The translations under genes and the position numbers were made by a program. Shown here piece after piece: positions 26,114 to 37,500 of a DNA stretch of 64,000 nucleotides. Source of the DNA: Mycobacterium basiliense (GTDB taxonomy: Bacteria > Actinomycetota > Actinomycetes > Mycobacteriales > Mycobacteriaceae); assembly GCF_900292015.1 (NCBI RefSeq), contig NZ_LR130759.1:4588001-4652000 (forward strand), read 5' to 3'. Numbering within the stretch: position 1 is the first letter of the stretch; every line of letters starts with the position of its first letter. The notes beneath the pieces were generated by a model. The model saw only the letters and a list, made by a program, of their open reading frames with translations, made no database searches and was not told the DNA's origin.

Positions 26114-27343
26114 GTGCCGCGTATGGACTGCACAACCGGCGTGTGGATTCTCGGTGGGTACCAGAGCGACTTCGCTCGCAACCTCACCAAGGAGGGCCGC
26201 GACTTTGCGGACCTGACCGACGAGGTGGTCTCCGCTACATTGACCGACGCTCAGGTAGACGCCGCCGACATCGGGGTAGTCCACGTCTCTAATGCGTTTG
26301 GCGAGATGTTTGCCGGCCAGGGCCATCTAGGCGCGATGCCGGCGACGATATGCGACGGCCTCTGGGACACCCCGGCCTCCCGGCACGAAGCCGCGTGCGC
26401 CTCGGGCAGCGTGGCGACGCTGGCAGCGCTGGCCGACCTGCGCTCGGGCGCATACGACACGGCGCTGGTGGTCGGCATCGAGTTGGAAAAGACCGTGCCC
26501 GGCGACACGGCGGCACAGCATCTAGGCGCGGCCGCCTGGACCGGACACGAGGGCGCCGACGCCCGCTACCTGTGGCCCTCGATGTTCACCCAGGTCGCCG
26601 ACGAGTACGACCGGCGCTACGGTCTCGACGACACACACCTGCGGGCGATCGCCCAGCTCAACTTCGCCAATGCACGCCGTAACGCCAACGCACAAACGCG
26701 GGGTTGGCAGATCCCCGACCCACTCACCGACGACGATGCCACCAACCCGATCACCGAAGGCCGGCTGCGCCGGTTCGACTGCAGCCAAATGACCGACGGC
26801 GGAGCGGGATTGGTGTTAGTCAGCGATGCCTACCTGCGAGATCATCCCGATGCGCGTCCGATCGCCCGCATCGACGGCTGGGGGCATCGCACCGTTGGGC
26901 TGGGTATGCGCCAGAAACTGGACCGCACGGCGGACGACCCGTACGTCCTGCCGCACGTGCGAGCCGCGGTGCTCGATGCCTTGCGCCGGGCGCAGGTCGG
27001 TCTCGACGATGTGGATGGATACGAAGTGCACGATTGCTTCACACCCAGCGAATACCTGGCGATCGATCACATCGGGCTTACCGGTCCGGGCGAATCCTGG
27101 AAGGCCATCGAGAACGGTGAGATCGAGATCGGCGGACGGCTACCGATCAATCCCAGCGGCGGGCTCATCGGCGGCGGCCACCCGGTTGGCGCCTCCGGCG
27201 TGCGGATGCTGCTGGACGCGGCCAAACAGGTCTGCGGGATGGCCGGCGACTATCAGGTGGAGGGCGCGCAGAATTTCGGCACGCTAAATTTCGGAGGAAG
27301 CACCGCCACCACCGTCAGTTTCGTTGTCAGCAAAGGTATTTGA
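26114..27343 (+). CDS. Thiolase-superfamily protein, lipid-transfer/acetyl-CoA acetyltransferase type (Rv0914c-like)
   Basis: I start at the GTG at 26114, 4 bases after AGGAG, giving 409 residues; the ATG at 26123 is an alternative with a poor spacing. Thiolase features are present: the nucleophile Cys95 in HEAACASGSVATLAAL, the HDCFTPSEY segment, and the C-terminal NPSGGLIGGGHPVGASGVRML with its conserved His. The second catalytic cysteine of biosynthetic thiolases is replaced (GAQNFGTLNFGG), as in the SCP2-thiolase/lipid-carrier branch. It may cleave or condense 3-ketoacyl-CoA substrates such as sterol side chains. Its stop overlaps the start region of the dioxygenase gene, so both are one operon. 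Confidence 0.88.
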   Translation: MPRMDCTTGVWILGGYQSDFARNLTKEGRDFADLTDEVVSATLTDAQVDAADIGVVHVSNAFGEMFAGQGHLGAMPATICDGLWDTPASRHEAACASGSVATLAALADLRSGAYDTALVVGIELEKTVPGDTAAQHLGAAAWTGHEGADARYLWPSMFTQVADEYDRRYGLDDTHLRAIAQLNFANARRNANAQTRGWQIPDPLTDDDATNPITEGRLRRFDCSQMTDGGAGLVLVSDAYLRDHPDARPIARIDGWGHRTVGLGMRQKLDRTADDPYVLPHVRAAVLDALRRAQVGLDDVDGYEVHDCFTPSEYLAIDHIGLTGPGESWKAIENGEIEIGGRLPINPSGGLIGGGHPVGASGVRMLLDAAKQVCGMAGDYQVEGAQNFGTLNFGGSTATTVSFVVSKGI

Positions 27344-27345
27344 GC

Positions 27346-28860
27346 ATGGACGTTGAGATTGTCGGCAAGTACTTATCGACTCTGCCCGAAAACGACGACC
27401 ATCCGTATCGCACGGGTCCGTGGCGGCCCCAGACCACCGAATGGGACGCCAACGACCTGACCGTGGTCGCCGGCGAGGTCCCACCCGACCTGGACGGCAT
27501 CTACCTGCGCAATACCGAAAACCCGTTGCACCCGGCGTTCAAGACCTATCACCCCTTCGACGGCGACGGGATGCTGCACGCCGTCGGCTTCCGTGACGGA
27601 AAAGCTTTCTACCGCAACCGCTTTATCAAGACCGACGGCTTCCTTGCCGAAAACGAGGCGGGTGAACCGCTGTGGCCTGGGCTGGCCGAGCCGGTGCAGT
27701 TCGCCAAGCGTGATAAGGGCTGGGGCGCTCGCGAGCTGATGAAGGACGCCTCGAGCACCGACGTCATCGTCCACCGCGGCATCGCACTGACCAGCTTTTA
27801 CCAGTGCGGTGATTTGTACCGGGTCGACCCGTATTCAGCCGACACCCTGGGCAAAGAAACTTGGAGTGGCCAATTCCCGTTCGACTGGGGCGTATCCGCG
27901 CATCCCAAGGTCGATAACATGACGGGCGAGCTGTTGTTCTTCAACTACAGCAAGCAGGACCCATACATGCGCTACGGCGTCGTCGACCAGAACAACGAGC
28001 TGGCCCACTACGTCGACATCCCGCTCCCCGGCCCACGCCTGCCACACGACATGGCGTTCACCGAAAACTACGCCATACTCAACGATTTCCCACTTTTCTG
28101 GGATCCCGGAATGCTCGAGCACAATGTGCACCTGCCGCGCTTCCATCCCGACATGCCGTCGCGCTTCGCGGTGATCCCGCGCCGAGGCGCGACTTCTGAC
28201 ATCCGGTGGTTTGAGGCTGATCCGACCTTCGTGCTGCACTTCACCAACGCCTACGAAGAAGGCGACGAGATCGTGCTCGACGGCTTCTTCGAGGGCGCAC
28301 CGCAGCCCTTCGACACGGGTGGCACGAAATGGGACAAACTCTTCCGGTTCCTGGCTCTCGATCGACTGGAGGCCCGGTTGCATCGCTGGCGACTCAATCT
28401 GGTCACCGGGGCAGCCCAGGAGGAACCAATGTCGGAGTCCATCACCGAGTTCGGAACCATCAATGCCGACTACGCCACCAACAGCTACCGTTATGTCTAC
28501 GCCGCTACCGGCAAACCGGGCTGGTTCCTGTTCGACGGCTTGGTCAAACACGATCTGCTCACCGGGAACGAGGAGGGCTACTCGTTCGGCGATGGCGTCT
28601 ACGGCAGCGAGGCCCAGATGGCACCGCGGCTGGGCAGCGCGGCCGAGGACGACGGATACCTGGTCACCTTGACCAGCGACATGAATGACGACACCTCGTA
28701 CTGCCTGGTCTTCGACGCCTCCAGAGTCGGCGACGGTCCAGTGTGCAAACTCCGGCTGCCCGAACGCATTTGCAGCGGCACACATTCCGCCTGGGTGCCG
28801 GGAGCGGAGTTGCGCCGCTGGCATCAAGTGGAGGATCCTGCCCGCGCCGTCGGGATGTGA
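27346..28860 (+). CDS. Carotenoid-cleavage-type (RPE65 family) iron dioxygenase (Rv0913c-like)
   Basis: I use the ATG at 27346 (504 residues); a TTG six bases earlier overlaps the preceding stop codon and is possible. The family pattern is clear: GEVPPDLDGIYLRNTENP, YHPFDGDGMLHAV, and the four iron-binding histidines in SAHPKVD, LPHDMAF, LHFTNAY and SGTHSAW. Such enzymes split a conjugated or aryl-activated double bond with O2, for example in carotenoids or stilbenes. The substrate here is unknown; the partner thiolase suggests breakdown of the cleavage product. Confidence 0.9.
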   Translation: MDVEIVGKYLSTLPENDDHPYRTGPWRPQTTEWDANDLTVVAGEVPPDLDGIYLRNTENPLHPAFKTYHPFDGDGMLHAVGFRDGKAFYRNRFIKTDGFLAENEAGEPLWPGLAEPVQFAKRDKGWGARELMKDASSTDVIVHRGIALTSFYQCGDLYRVDPYSADTLGKETWSGQFPFDWGVSAHPKVDNMTGELLFFNYSKQDPYMRYGVVDQNNELAHYVDIPLPGPRLPHDMAFTENYAILNDFPLFWDPGMLEHNVHLPRFHPDMPSRFAVIPRRGATSDIRWFEADPTFVLHFTNAYEEGDEIVLDGFFEGAPQPFDTGGTKWDKLFRFLALDRLEARLHRWRLNLVTGAAQEEPMSESITEFGTINADYATNSYRYVYAATGKPGWFLFDGLVKHDLLTGNEEGYSFGDGVYGSEAQMAPRLGSAAEDDGYLVTLTSDMNDDTSYCLVFDASRVGDGPVCKLRLPERICSGTHSAWVPGAELRRWHQVEDPARAVGM

Positions 28861-28898
28861 TCAGCCTGCCGACAAGCGGCTCAGCGAACGGAGGATTG

Positions 28899-29381
28899 GT
28901 GAACTACGGCAGACGCCGCCGAATGACGCACTGGCCCAAGGAATTGGCCTCTATCGGTGCCATCCGCTTCGCCCGGCGATCGTCGAACTTCCAAGAAACG
29001 GTGAGGTTTTATCGTGAACTTGTGGGGCTACCCCTCTACGAGACGTTCGGGGAAAGCTATGGCAGCAACGGCGCGATATTCGGCCTACCCAGCTGGAACC
29101 TGACTTTTGAGATCGTCGAGTCCGACGACGCCGTCACGGTGGATCATCACGACCAGCTGTGCCTGTATTTTCCGGACGAGGAAGCCCAGCAGGCGGCCAT
29201 CATGCGCCTGCAAAATGCGGGTGCGAGCCCTGTGGAGCAGCACCCGTACTGGTCAGCCGTGGGCGCGGTGACCTACCGCGATCCGGATGGGCGCGACGTG
29301 GTGTTCGCACCGTTCGTGTACGGAGTCAACGAACCCGCCGATAGCGCCGCCTCTGGAAGGCATGAGTTCCCCTCGGATTGA
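28899..29381 (+). CDS. VOC (glyoxalase/dioxygenase) superfamily protein
   Basis: I start at the GTG at 28899, four bases after GGAGG, giving 160 residues. It has the VOC pattern: SIGAIRFARRSSNFQETVRFYRELVGLPLYETFGES, NLTFEIVESDD, HDQLCLYFPDEEAQQ, and VTYRDPDGRDVVFAPF with the usual metal-side glutamate position replaced by Ala-Pro. It may be a small binding protein or an isomerase; no substrate can be named. I do not recall a counterpart between Rv0913c and Rv0912 in H37Rv, so it may be an accessory member of the dioxygenase operon, 38 bp upstream. Confidence 0.8.
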   Translation: MNYGRRRRMTHWPKELASIGAIRFARRSSNFQETVRFYRELVGLPLYETFGESYGSNGAIFGLPSWNLTFEIVESDDAVTVDHHDQLCLYFPDEEAQQAAIMRLQNAGASPVEQHPYWSAVGAVTYRDPDGRDVVFAPFVYGVNEPADSAASGRHEFPSD

Positions 29382-29398
29382 CCGGTTCACTACGGCGA

Positions 29399-29821
29399 TC
29401 AGTCGCCAAACATCGCGGCGCCCATCGCCCACAGCGAACAGCCGACGGCGCATACCGCGCTGGCCGCACCGACATAGAGCCCGTACTCGGCCGACACGGG
29501 CGGATTGACATTGATCTTGTAGTACCACACCGCGAGCCCCAGCATCAGCAGCGAAATGAGCACGGCTGCAGAAGAAGACAGCCTGATCGAAAGTCCGCGG
29601 CCCACCATTGCGCCGGCCACCACCAGCGTCGAGGACAGCAGGACAAGCAGCTGGCCGGTGCCAAATCCCCGGGGGAGTTCAAGGCTCCCGTGGGTGCCGC
29701 CGATGGCGTTGGCCCAGCCACCACCACCAACCGTCGTGGTCAGCCAGGGCATCCAGGCGCTGACCGCCATGGCCGCCGCACAGAACGCGACCAGCCAACC
29801 AGTACGCAAGTGGCGAGTCAT
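29399..29821 (-). CDS. Small four-helix membrane protein (Rv0912-like)
   Basis: The 140-residue product, started at the ATG at 29821 (MTRHLRTGW), has four hydrophobic segments: WLVAFCAAAMAVSAWMPWL, QLLVLLSSTLVVAGAMV, AAVLISLLMLGLAVWYY and YVGAASAVCAVGCSLWAMG. The loop TTTVGGGGWANAIGG lies between helices 1 and 2. No enzymatic motif is visible and the function is unknown. It is convergent with the VOC gene and lies beyond the two-domain VOC gene on its own strand. Confidence 0.75.
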   Translation of the reverse strand: MTRHLRTGWLVAFCAAAMAVSAWMPWLTTTVGGGGWANAIGGTHGSLELPRGFGTGQLLVLLSSTLVVAGAMVGRGLSIRLSSSAAVLISLLMLGLAVWYYKINVNPPVSAEYGLYVGAASAVCAVGCSLWAMGAAMFGD

Positions 29822-29924
29822 GGTTGTGACATTAGCTGAATTCGACCCACGCCCGAGCAACCGACCGTCAGGTTAGCGTGGCGTCGATCCGCCAGCGCCA
29901 CGCCAGCGTGACGACCGGTCTGGG

Positions 29925-30698
29925 TCAACGCCGCACCGACGCCAAGTTGAAGGCGACCCCTGTCGGATCGCTGGCCGCGGCCAGTCGCCCGTACGGGGTG
30001 TCCTCGGCGGCGCGCACCACCGCGCCGCCGTGGTCGACGACCGTCTGCAACGTGGCGTCGACATCGTCGGCACCGAAGAAGATGCTCCACTGCGACGGCA
30101 ACCCGGGAGGCAAAATGTTGACACCGTCCATCACACCGAGTAGCGGTTGTCCATCGAAAGATGCTGTACTGTAGCGAAATTCGTCAGTGTCGCTAACTTG
30201 CTCAGGTTGCCACCCGAAGACTTTGCGGTAGAACTCGACTGCGCCGCGATAGTCGCGCGTCGTCAGCTGGTGCCAGGCGGGGGCTCCTGCCTCACCCAGG
30301 ATTTCAAAGCCGTGGTGCTGCAGCGGCTGCCACAGTCCGAAGAACGCGGCCGTGGGATCGGTCGCCAATGCCAGGTGCCCCTTGGCGGGTATCTCCATCG
30401 GATCCAGGCACCCGGAACCACCCGAGGCCGTCACCAACGACATGCTCGCGTTGATATCGGCGGTGCGAAAGTACGTGGCCCAGTTATCCGGAGACTGCCA
30501 ATCGGGATTGTTGGCCATCAGTCCGGCGACGGGGTGACCCTCCTTGGCGGCGTTGATGTAGCCGCCGTAATCGGGTCCCGCGGACTCGAAGGTCCAGCCG
30601 AAAACCGCGCCGTAGAACTCTTGGGCGACGTCGACCTTCGATGTTGTCAGATCGATCCAGCAGGGAGCGCCCAGCGGCGCGTCGGTACGGGTGGGCAC
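29925..30698 (-). CDS. Two-domain VOC/glyoxalase-like protein (Rv0911-like)
   Basis: The GTG at 30698 follows AGGAGG and gives 257 residues, the length I recall for Rv0911. Two VOC modules are visible: about 1-120 (PCWIDLTTSKVDVAQEFYGAVFGWTFE, ATDPTAAFFGLWQP) and about 135-257 (PAWHQLTTRDYRGAVEFYRKVFGWQPE, SDPTGVAFNLASVRR). Such tandem glyoxalase-like proteins occur in actinomycetes as antibiotic-binding or isomerase proteins. The substrate is unknown. Confidence 0.85.
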   Translation of the reverse strand: MPTRTDAPLGAPCWIDLTTSKVDVAQEFYGAVFGWTFESAGPDYGGYINAAKEGHPVAGLMANNPDWQSPDNWATYFRTADINASMSLVTASGGSGCLDPMEIPAKGHLALATDPTAAFFGLWQPLQHHGFEILGEAGAPAWHQLTTRDYRGAVEFYRKVFGWQPEQVSDTDEFRYSTASFDGQPLLGVMDGVNILPPGLPSQWSIFFGADDVDATLQTVVDHGGAVVRAAEDTPYGRLAAASDPTGVAFNLASVRR

Positions 30699-30821
30699 GA
30701 TGACCTCCTGGTGGTGTGGGCCCGGATGTGGGTTCACCGATATCGACCGTGCTCGACTCAGAAACTCATCGCACGACCGCGTCCGCCGGATAGCCTGCCT
30801 GGCTGTCGCCCCAGCCGCCGT

Positions 30822-31259
30822 TCAGGCCGGCGCGAACACGGTGACGAAGTTTTCCAGCGATTCGCGGATATCGCTTCTCAGAGCACCGGCGACGATCATG
30901 CCGATCGGCCCGAACAGGGCGGGCCCGCCCAGGTGCACATCGAAGCTGACCACCGAGCCGTCTTCCTTGGGCGCGACCTTGGCCATGAGCTTGACTTTGA
31001 CGCCGCCCACACCGTCTCCGTTGAGGGTCATTCCTTCCGGCGGCTTGTAGCGCACGATCGTCCACTTGATCCGGTTGTGCATGCCTTTGACCTGGACGAT
31101 CGATTCGACGACCGCGCCCTTCTCCAGGGATTCGGGCAACGTGCTGCGCCACACGCGGTGGATGGTCAGCCAGTCCTTGTAGCGGGACAGATCGGAGGCG
31201 TGCTGCCATGCCTCCTCCGGGGCCAACGGGACATCGATCGATCCGGAGAGTTTCGCCAT
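30822..31259 (-). CDS. Toxin-like START/polyketide-cyclase-fold protein (Rv0910-like)
   Basis: The 145-residue product (ATG at 31259) has the SRPBCC pattern: MAKLSGSIDVPLAPEEAWQHASDLSRYKDWL, RIKWTIVRYKPPEGMTL and a final amphipathic helix SDIRESLENFVTVFAP. In M. tuberculosis the homologue Rv0910 acts as a growth-inhibiting toxin neutralised by Rv0909. Its start lies 4 bases after the stop of the small Rv0909-like gene, the usual antitoxin-first order. Confidence 0.85.
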   Translation of the reverse strand: MAKLSGSIDVPLAPEEAWQHASDLSRYKDWLTIHRVWRSTLPESLEKGAVVESIVQVKGMHNRIKWTIVRYKPPEGMTLNGDGVGGVKVKLMAKVAPKEDGSVVSFDVHLGGPALFGPIGMIVAGALRSDIRESLENFVTVFAPA

Positions 31260-31263
31260 GCGC

Positions 31264-31452
31264 TCAGTGCTGTTGGTCGCCAGCGGCACCGGGGCCAGCG
31301 ACTTTCTTGGCCTCTTCCTGCACCTTGTGGATGGTGTCGGAATACTTGCCCTGCGTCTTTTGGTCGACGAACTCGCCGGCCTTGTCGATCGCTGTCTCGA
31401 CCTTGTCGGCGTTTTGCGACAGCAGGTTCTTTGCCTTGTCCAGGATTCCCAT
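31264..31452 (-). CDS. Antitoxin-like small helical protein (Rv0909-like)
   Basis: The ATG at 31452 lies just after GGGAGG and gives 62 residues: [39 protein letters not shown] (shown in part) with a short Gly/Ala tail. The composition is that of a single charged amphipathic helix protein (antitoxin Rv0909 type). It precedes the toxin-like gene by 4 bases. The PPE gene upstream on the same strand ends 78 bp before it. Confidence 0.82.
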   Translation of the reverse strand: MGILDKAKNLLSQNADKVETAIDKAGEFVDQKTQGKYSDTIHKVQEEAKKVAGPGAAGDQQH

Positions 31453-31530
31453 GTACAACCTCCCATCCCGGGGGATCCTCTGCATCCTTTCCGAACCCTA
31501 CCCGGCGGCTCGCCGGCGCCTCAGCGGCGG

Positions 31531-34500
31531 TTAAGGCGCAGACCCGCTGAGGAAGAGTCCCGAGAGAAGACTGCCGACGTTCCCGATACCCGAGACAACG
31601 CCGGCGATCGCAAGGCCAAGTGCGCCGGTGTTGCCGATGCCGGAGAAGGTGTCGCCCAAATTGGCAAAGCCCGAAAGGAGGCTACCGCCATAGTTCTGCA
31701 ATCCGGACGCATAGGAACCGAAGTTCAACGCGCCCGAAAGGGTGTCGCCATAGTTGCCAAAACCTGATGTGCCACCGGCACCCGAGTTGAAAAAGCCCGA
31801 AGACGGTGCGCCGGTGGAGTTGCCGAAGCCCGGAACCGGATCCACATGGATGACCGGGATGGAAATGGGGCCGATGCCGGCGCCTAGAGCGGCATTGAGG
31901 TTTGTCGTGGGGCCGCCCAACGTGAAGTCCAGGGGGATGGCGCCAATGTGCAGCGTCGGAATGACGACCGGGGTCAGCTCCGAGTCAAGGGGAACATCCA
32001 ATGTGATCGGCAGGCCGTCGACGTGCACGTCGAAACCAATATCCGTATCGGGGATGTTGACGCGGATGGTGGCTCCGCCGGATTGTCCGTCAACGGTGAG
32101 CAGCAGGTTCACCGGTATTCCGGAACCGCCCGGTCCGTGCAGGGTGATGGGATTTACGGTCAGGCCGGAGATATCGCCGGTGATGGGGATGTTCAGGATG
32201 CCGCCCCCACCGATAGTGAGGGGGATCTGGGGGATGGTGATGGTGTAGTCGGCGCCGATGAGGCCTTGGCTGGTGCCGCGCCAGAACAGGCCGTTGTTCA
32301 TGTCGCCGGAGATGAACGCCCCGGTATTGACGTTGCCGGTGTTCCCGATCCCGGTGTTGGTGTCACCGGTGTTAAACCAGCCGGTGTTGACGTCACCGGG
32401 GTTAAACGACCCGGTGTTGTACTCACCAGCGTTAAAGCCCCCGGTGTTGTAGCCACCGGCGTTGGCCCACCCGGTATTGACCAGACCGGAGTTCAACACC
32501 CCCGTGTTCGCACTACCGGTATTACCGATCCCAGTATTCAAACTGCCCGAATTAGCGATCCCAAAATTCCCGTTACCGGAGTTGAAGAACCCCACATTGC
32601 CCGACCCGGAGTTAAACAACCCCACATTGTCACTCCCGGAGTTCCACCCCCCAAACCCAACCTGACCATCCCCACTTAACCCGATCCCAATATTGTTGCT
32701 GCCCTGGTTGCCCCACCCAATGTTGCCGACACCGGTGTTACCCCAACCGAAGTTACCCAGACCGGTATTACCCCAACCCCGATTCCCATCACCGAAGTTG
32801 GCCCCACCAATATTGGCCCCACCCACGTTGGCCCCACCCAGGTTGTCCACCCCCACATTGGCCACCCCCACATTGTGATCACCAACATTGCCCCCACCCA
32901 CATTGTGATCACCCACATTGGCGCTACCCAGGTTGAAATCACCCAGATTGGCATTCCCCAGGTTCAACCCACCCTGGTTAGCAAAACCCAAACTAAACAC
33001 ACCGAGCCGACCAGGCCCCTGGGAGAACAACCCCGCCACATGATCACCCACAGTGCCCACACCCGAACCCATACTCGAGATCGTGTTAGTCCACCCCGAC
33101 ACGCCATCACCAAGGTTGAACACCCCCGACCCCAACGCCCCCACATTGCCCACACCCGAATACCCCAGACCCCCCGCGGCCACATTCCACCACCCCGAGC
33201 CACCACCCACATTCCCAAAGCCCGACGCACTACCAGCCCCACTATTAAAGAACCCCGACGACGGCCCACCAGTGGAATTGCCCAACCCCGGCCCCGCCGG
33301 CACCTGCACCACCGGAATCACCACCGGCCCCACACCCGGACCCGAAATCCCCAACTGCAACGACTCCCCAGGACCCCCCACCACCAAATTCAACGACGGA
33401 CCCATAACCCTGATCGGATCCACCACAATCGGCCCAACGGTGCCGGTCAGACTATTGCCACCGGACCCGTTCAGATGTATCAGCGGCAGTTCGAAGGAGT
33501 CGATCACGATGTCGCCGAGGTGGCCCGAGACGGGGATATTAATCGGGACGCCGATGTTCAAATCGAGCGCGATTTCTGGGATGGTGATGGTGTAGTCGAT
33601 GCCGGCTTGGCCTTGGGCGTCGCCGCGCCAGAAGAAGCCGTTGTTGAGGTTGCCCTGGTTGAACCCACCGGTATTGAGGTCACCGGTATTGGCGAACCCG
33701 GTGTTGAGGTCACCGGTGTTCATCCAGCCGGTATTGGTGTCCCCAGGGTTGAGGCTACCGGTGTTGGACAACCCGACATTGAAACTGCCCGAGTTGTAGT
33801 CACCCGCGTTACCCACACCGGTGTTCAACAACCCGGTATTGAACACCCCGGTGTTATACCGCCCCGAGCTAAACAATCCCGTGTTGTGACTCCCGGAGTT
33901 ACCCACCCCCCAGTTCCCAGTCCCGGAGTTCAACAACCCCACATTGCCCGACCCGGAGTTCAACAACCCCACATTGCCGCTCCCGGAGTTCCACCCCCCA
34001 AACCCAACCTGACCATCCCCACTTAACCCGATCCCAATATTGTTGCTGCCCTGATTACCCCACCCAATATTGTTGAACCCCGAATTCCCCCCACCTAAGT
34101 TATAGCTACCGTCGTTACCAGACCCGATATTATAGGACCCCAAGTTCCCCGGCCCCACGTTATACAAGCCAACATTCCCCGACCCCAGATTGAAACTCCC
34201 CTGATTCCCCGAACCAACATTCCAACTACCAAAATTCCCGAACCCAACATTGCCCTCGCCAACACTGCCCCCACCCACATTCAAACCACCCACACCAGCA
34301 ACACCAACATTGCCCACACCCACATTCGCCAACCCCGCATTAAAAATGCGCGTCCGGTCGGCGCCCTCGAAGAACAACCCGGACAGCTGATCACCAACGT
34401 TGCCCACACCCGACGTCGCAAGCCCCACACTGTTGGTGTTGTTGATGCCCGACAGCACCTCACCCACGTTGGTGAAACCCGACAACACGTTCCCGATGTT

Positions 34501-37500
34501 CTTATAACCCGAGCCCTGCGAAACCACGTTCCAGAACCCCGACACCGTCTCACCCATATTGCCGAAGCCCGAAACCCCACCAGCACCAGAATTAAAGAAA
34601 CCCGACGACGGAACACTCGTACTATTCCCAAGACCCGGCATCGCCGACAACTGAAGAACCGGAATAGTGACCGGCCCAAGACCACCGGCAATATTGGCAG
34701 TCAACGGGGTTGTGTCACTACCCACCAGGAAATCATCGAACGTAATCGGATTGATCCAGATCGTGGGAGTGGTGATCGCGCTGACCTCATCGTTGATATC
34801 CACGCCGATGGATATCGGCAGGGACGGTAGGTCAAAACTCAAGCTGGTTCCGGGGATGTCGATGCTCGTTGACTGCGTACTTCCCAGCAGGGTGAAGTGT
34901 GCGATCAGCGGGATTCCGGACCCGCCCTCCCCGTGCAGGGTGATGGGATTGATGGTCATGGTGCTGATCTCACCGGTGATCGGGAGCTTGAGGAAGCCGC
35001 TGGCGCCGATGGTGAGGGGGATCTGGGGGATGGTGATGGTGTAGTCGGCGCCGATGAGGCCTTGGCTGGTGCCGCGCCAGAACAGGCCGTTGTTCATGTC
35101 GCCGGAGATGAACGCCCCGGTATTGACGTTGCCGGTGTTCCCGATCCCGGTGTTGGTGTCACCGGTGTTAAACCAGCCGGTGTTGACGTCACCGGGGTTA
35201 AACGACCCGGTGTTGTACTCACCAGCGTTAAAGCCCCCGGTGTTGTAGCCACCGGCGTTGGCCCACCCGGTATTGACCAGACCGGAGTTCAACACCCCCG
35301 TGTTCGCACTACCGGTATTACCGATCCCAGTATTCAAACTGCCCGAATTAGCGATCCCAAAATTCCCGTTACCGGAGTTGAAGAACCCCACATTGCCCGA
35401 CCCGGAGTTAAACAACCCCACATTGTCACTCCCGGAGTTCCACCCCCCAAACCCAACCTGACCATCCCCACTTAACCCGATCCCAATATTGTTGCTGCCC
35501 TGGTTGCCCCACCCAATGTTGCCGACACCGGTGTTACCCCAACCGAAGTTACCCAGACCGGTATTACCCCAACCCCGATTCCCATCACCGAAGTTGGCCC
35601 CACCAATATTGGCCCCACCCACGTTGGCCCCACCCAGGTTGTCCACCCCCACATTGGCCACCCCCACATTGTGATCACCAACATTGCCCCCACCCACATT
35701 GTGATCACCCACATTGGCGCTACCCAGGTTGAAATCACCCAGATTGGCATTCCCCAGGTTCAACCCACCCTGGTTAGCAAAACCCAAACTAAACACACCG
35801 AGCCGACCAGGCCCCTGGGAGAACAACCCCGCCACATGATCACCCACAGTGCCCACACCCGAACCCATACTCGAGATCGTGTTAGTCCACCCCGACACGC
35901 CATCACCAAGGTTGAACACCCCCGACCCCAACGCCCCCACATTGCCCACACCCGAATACCCCAGACCCCCCGCGGCCACATTCCACCACCCCGAGCCACC
36001 ACCCACATTCCCAAAGCCCGACGCACTACCAGCCCCACTATTAAAGAACCCCGACGACGGCCCACCAGTGGAATTGCCCAACCCCGGCCCCGCCGGCACC
36101 TGCACCACCGGAATCACCACCGGCCCCACACCCGGACCCGAAATCCCCAACTGCAACGACTCCCCAGGACCCCCCACCACCAAATTCAACGACGGACCCG
36201 TAATCGTCGCCATCGGATTCGGGTCCACCACAATCGGGCCGATGGAGCCCGTCAGGTTGTTGCCGTTCAGATACAAGGTAGGAATCGTGAAGCGGTCGAT
36301 GACGATATTTCCGAGGGTGGCGTTGATGGGAATGTTGATGGGGATCTTTGCGTCTAGATTCAGCGAGATCGCCGGAATCGTCAGCGTGTAGTCGATGCCG
36401 GCTTGGCCTTGGGCGTCGCCGCGCCAGAAGAAGCCGTTGTTGAGGTTGCCCTGGTTGAACCCACCGGTATTGAGGTCACCGGTATTGGCGAACCCGGTGT
36501 TGAGGTCACCGGTGTTCATCCAGCCGGTATTGGTGTCCCCAGGGTTGAGGCTACCGGTGTTGGACAACCCGACATTGAAACTGCCCGAGTTGTAGTCACC
36601 CGCGTTACCCACACCGGTGTTCAACAACCCGGTATTGAACACCCCGGTGTTATACCGCCCCGAGCTAAACAATCCCGTGTTGTGACTCCCGGAGTTACCC
36701 ACCCCCCAGTTCCCAGTCCCGGAGTTCAACAACCCCACATTGCCCGACCCGGAGTTCAACAACCCCACATTGCCGCTCCCGGAGTTCCACCCCCCAAACC
36801 CAACCTGACCATCCCCACTTAACCCGATCCCAATATTGTTGCTGCCCTGATTACCCCACCCAATATTGTTGAACCCCGAATTCCCCCCACCTAAGTTATA
36901 GCTACCGTCGTTACCAGACCCGATATTATAGGACCCCAAGTTCCCCGGCCCCACGTTATACAAGCCAACATTCCCCGACCCCAGATTGAAACTCCCCTGA
37001 TTCCCCGAACCAACATTCCAACTACCAAAATTCCCGAACCCAACATTGCCCTCGCCAACACTGCCCCCACCCACATTCAAACCACCCACACCAGCAACAC
37101 CAACATTGCCCACACCCACATTCGCCAACCCCGCATTAAAAATGCGCGTCCGGTCGGCGCCCTCGAAGAACAACCCGGACAGCTGATCACCAACGTTGCC
37201 CACACCCGACGTCGCAAGCCCCACACTGTTGGTGTTGTTGATGCCCGACAGCACCTCACCCACGTTGGTGAAACCCGACAACACGTTCCCGATGTTCTTA
37301 TAACCCGAGCCCTGCGAAACCACGTTCCAGAACCCCGACACCGTCTCACCCATATTGCCGAAGCCCGAAACCCCACCAGCACCAGAATTAAAGAAACCCG
37401 ACGACGGAACACTCGTACTATTCCCAAGACCCGGCATCGCCGACAACTGAAGAACCGGAATAGTGACCGGCCCAAGACCACCGGCAATATTGGCAGTCAA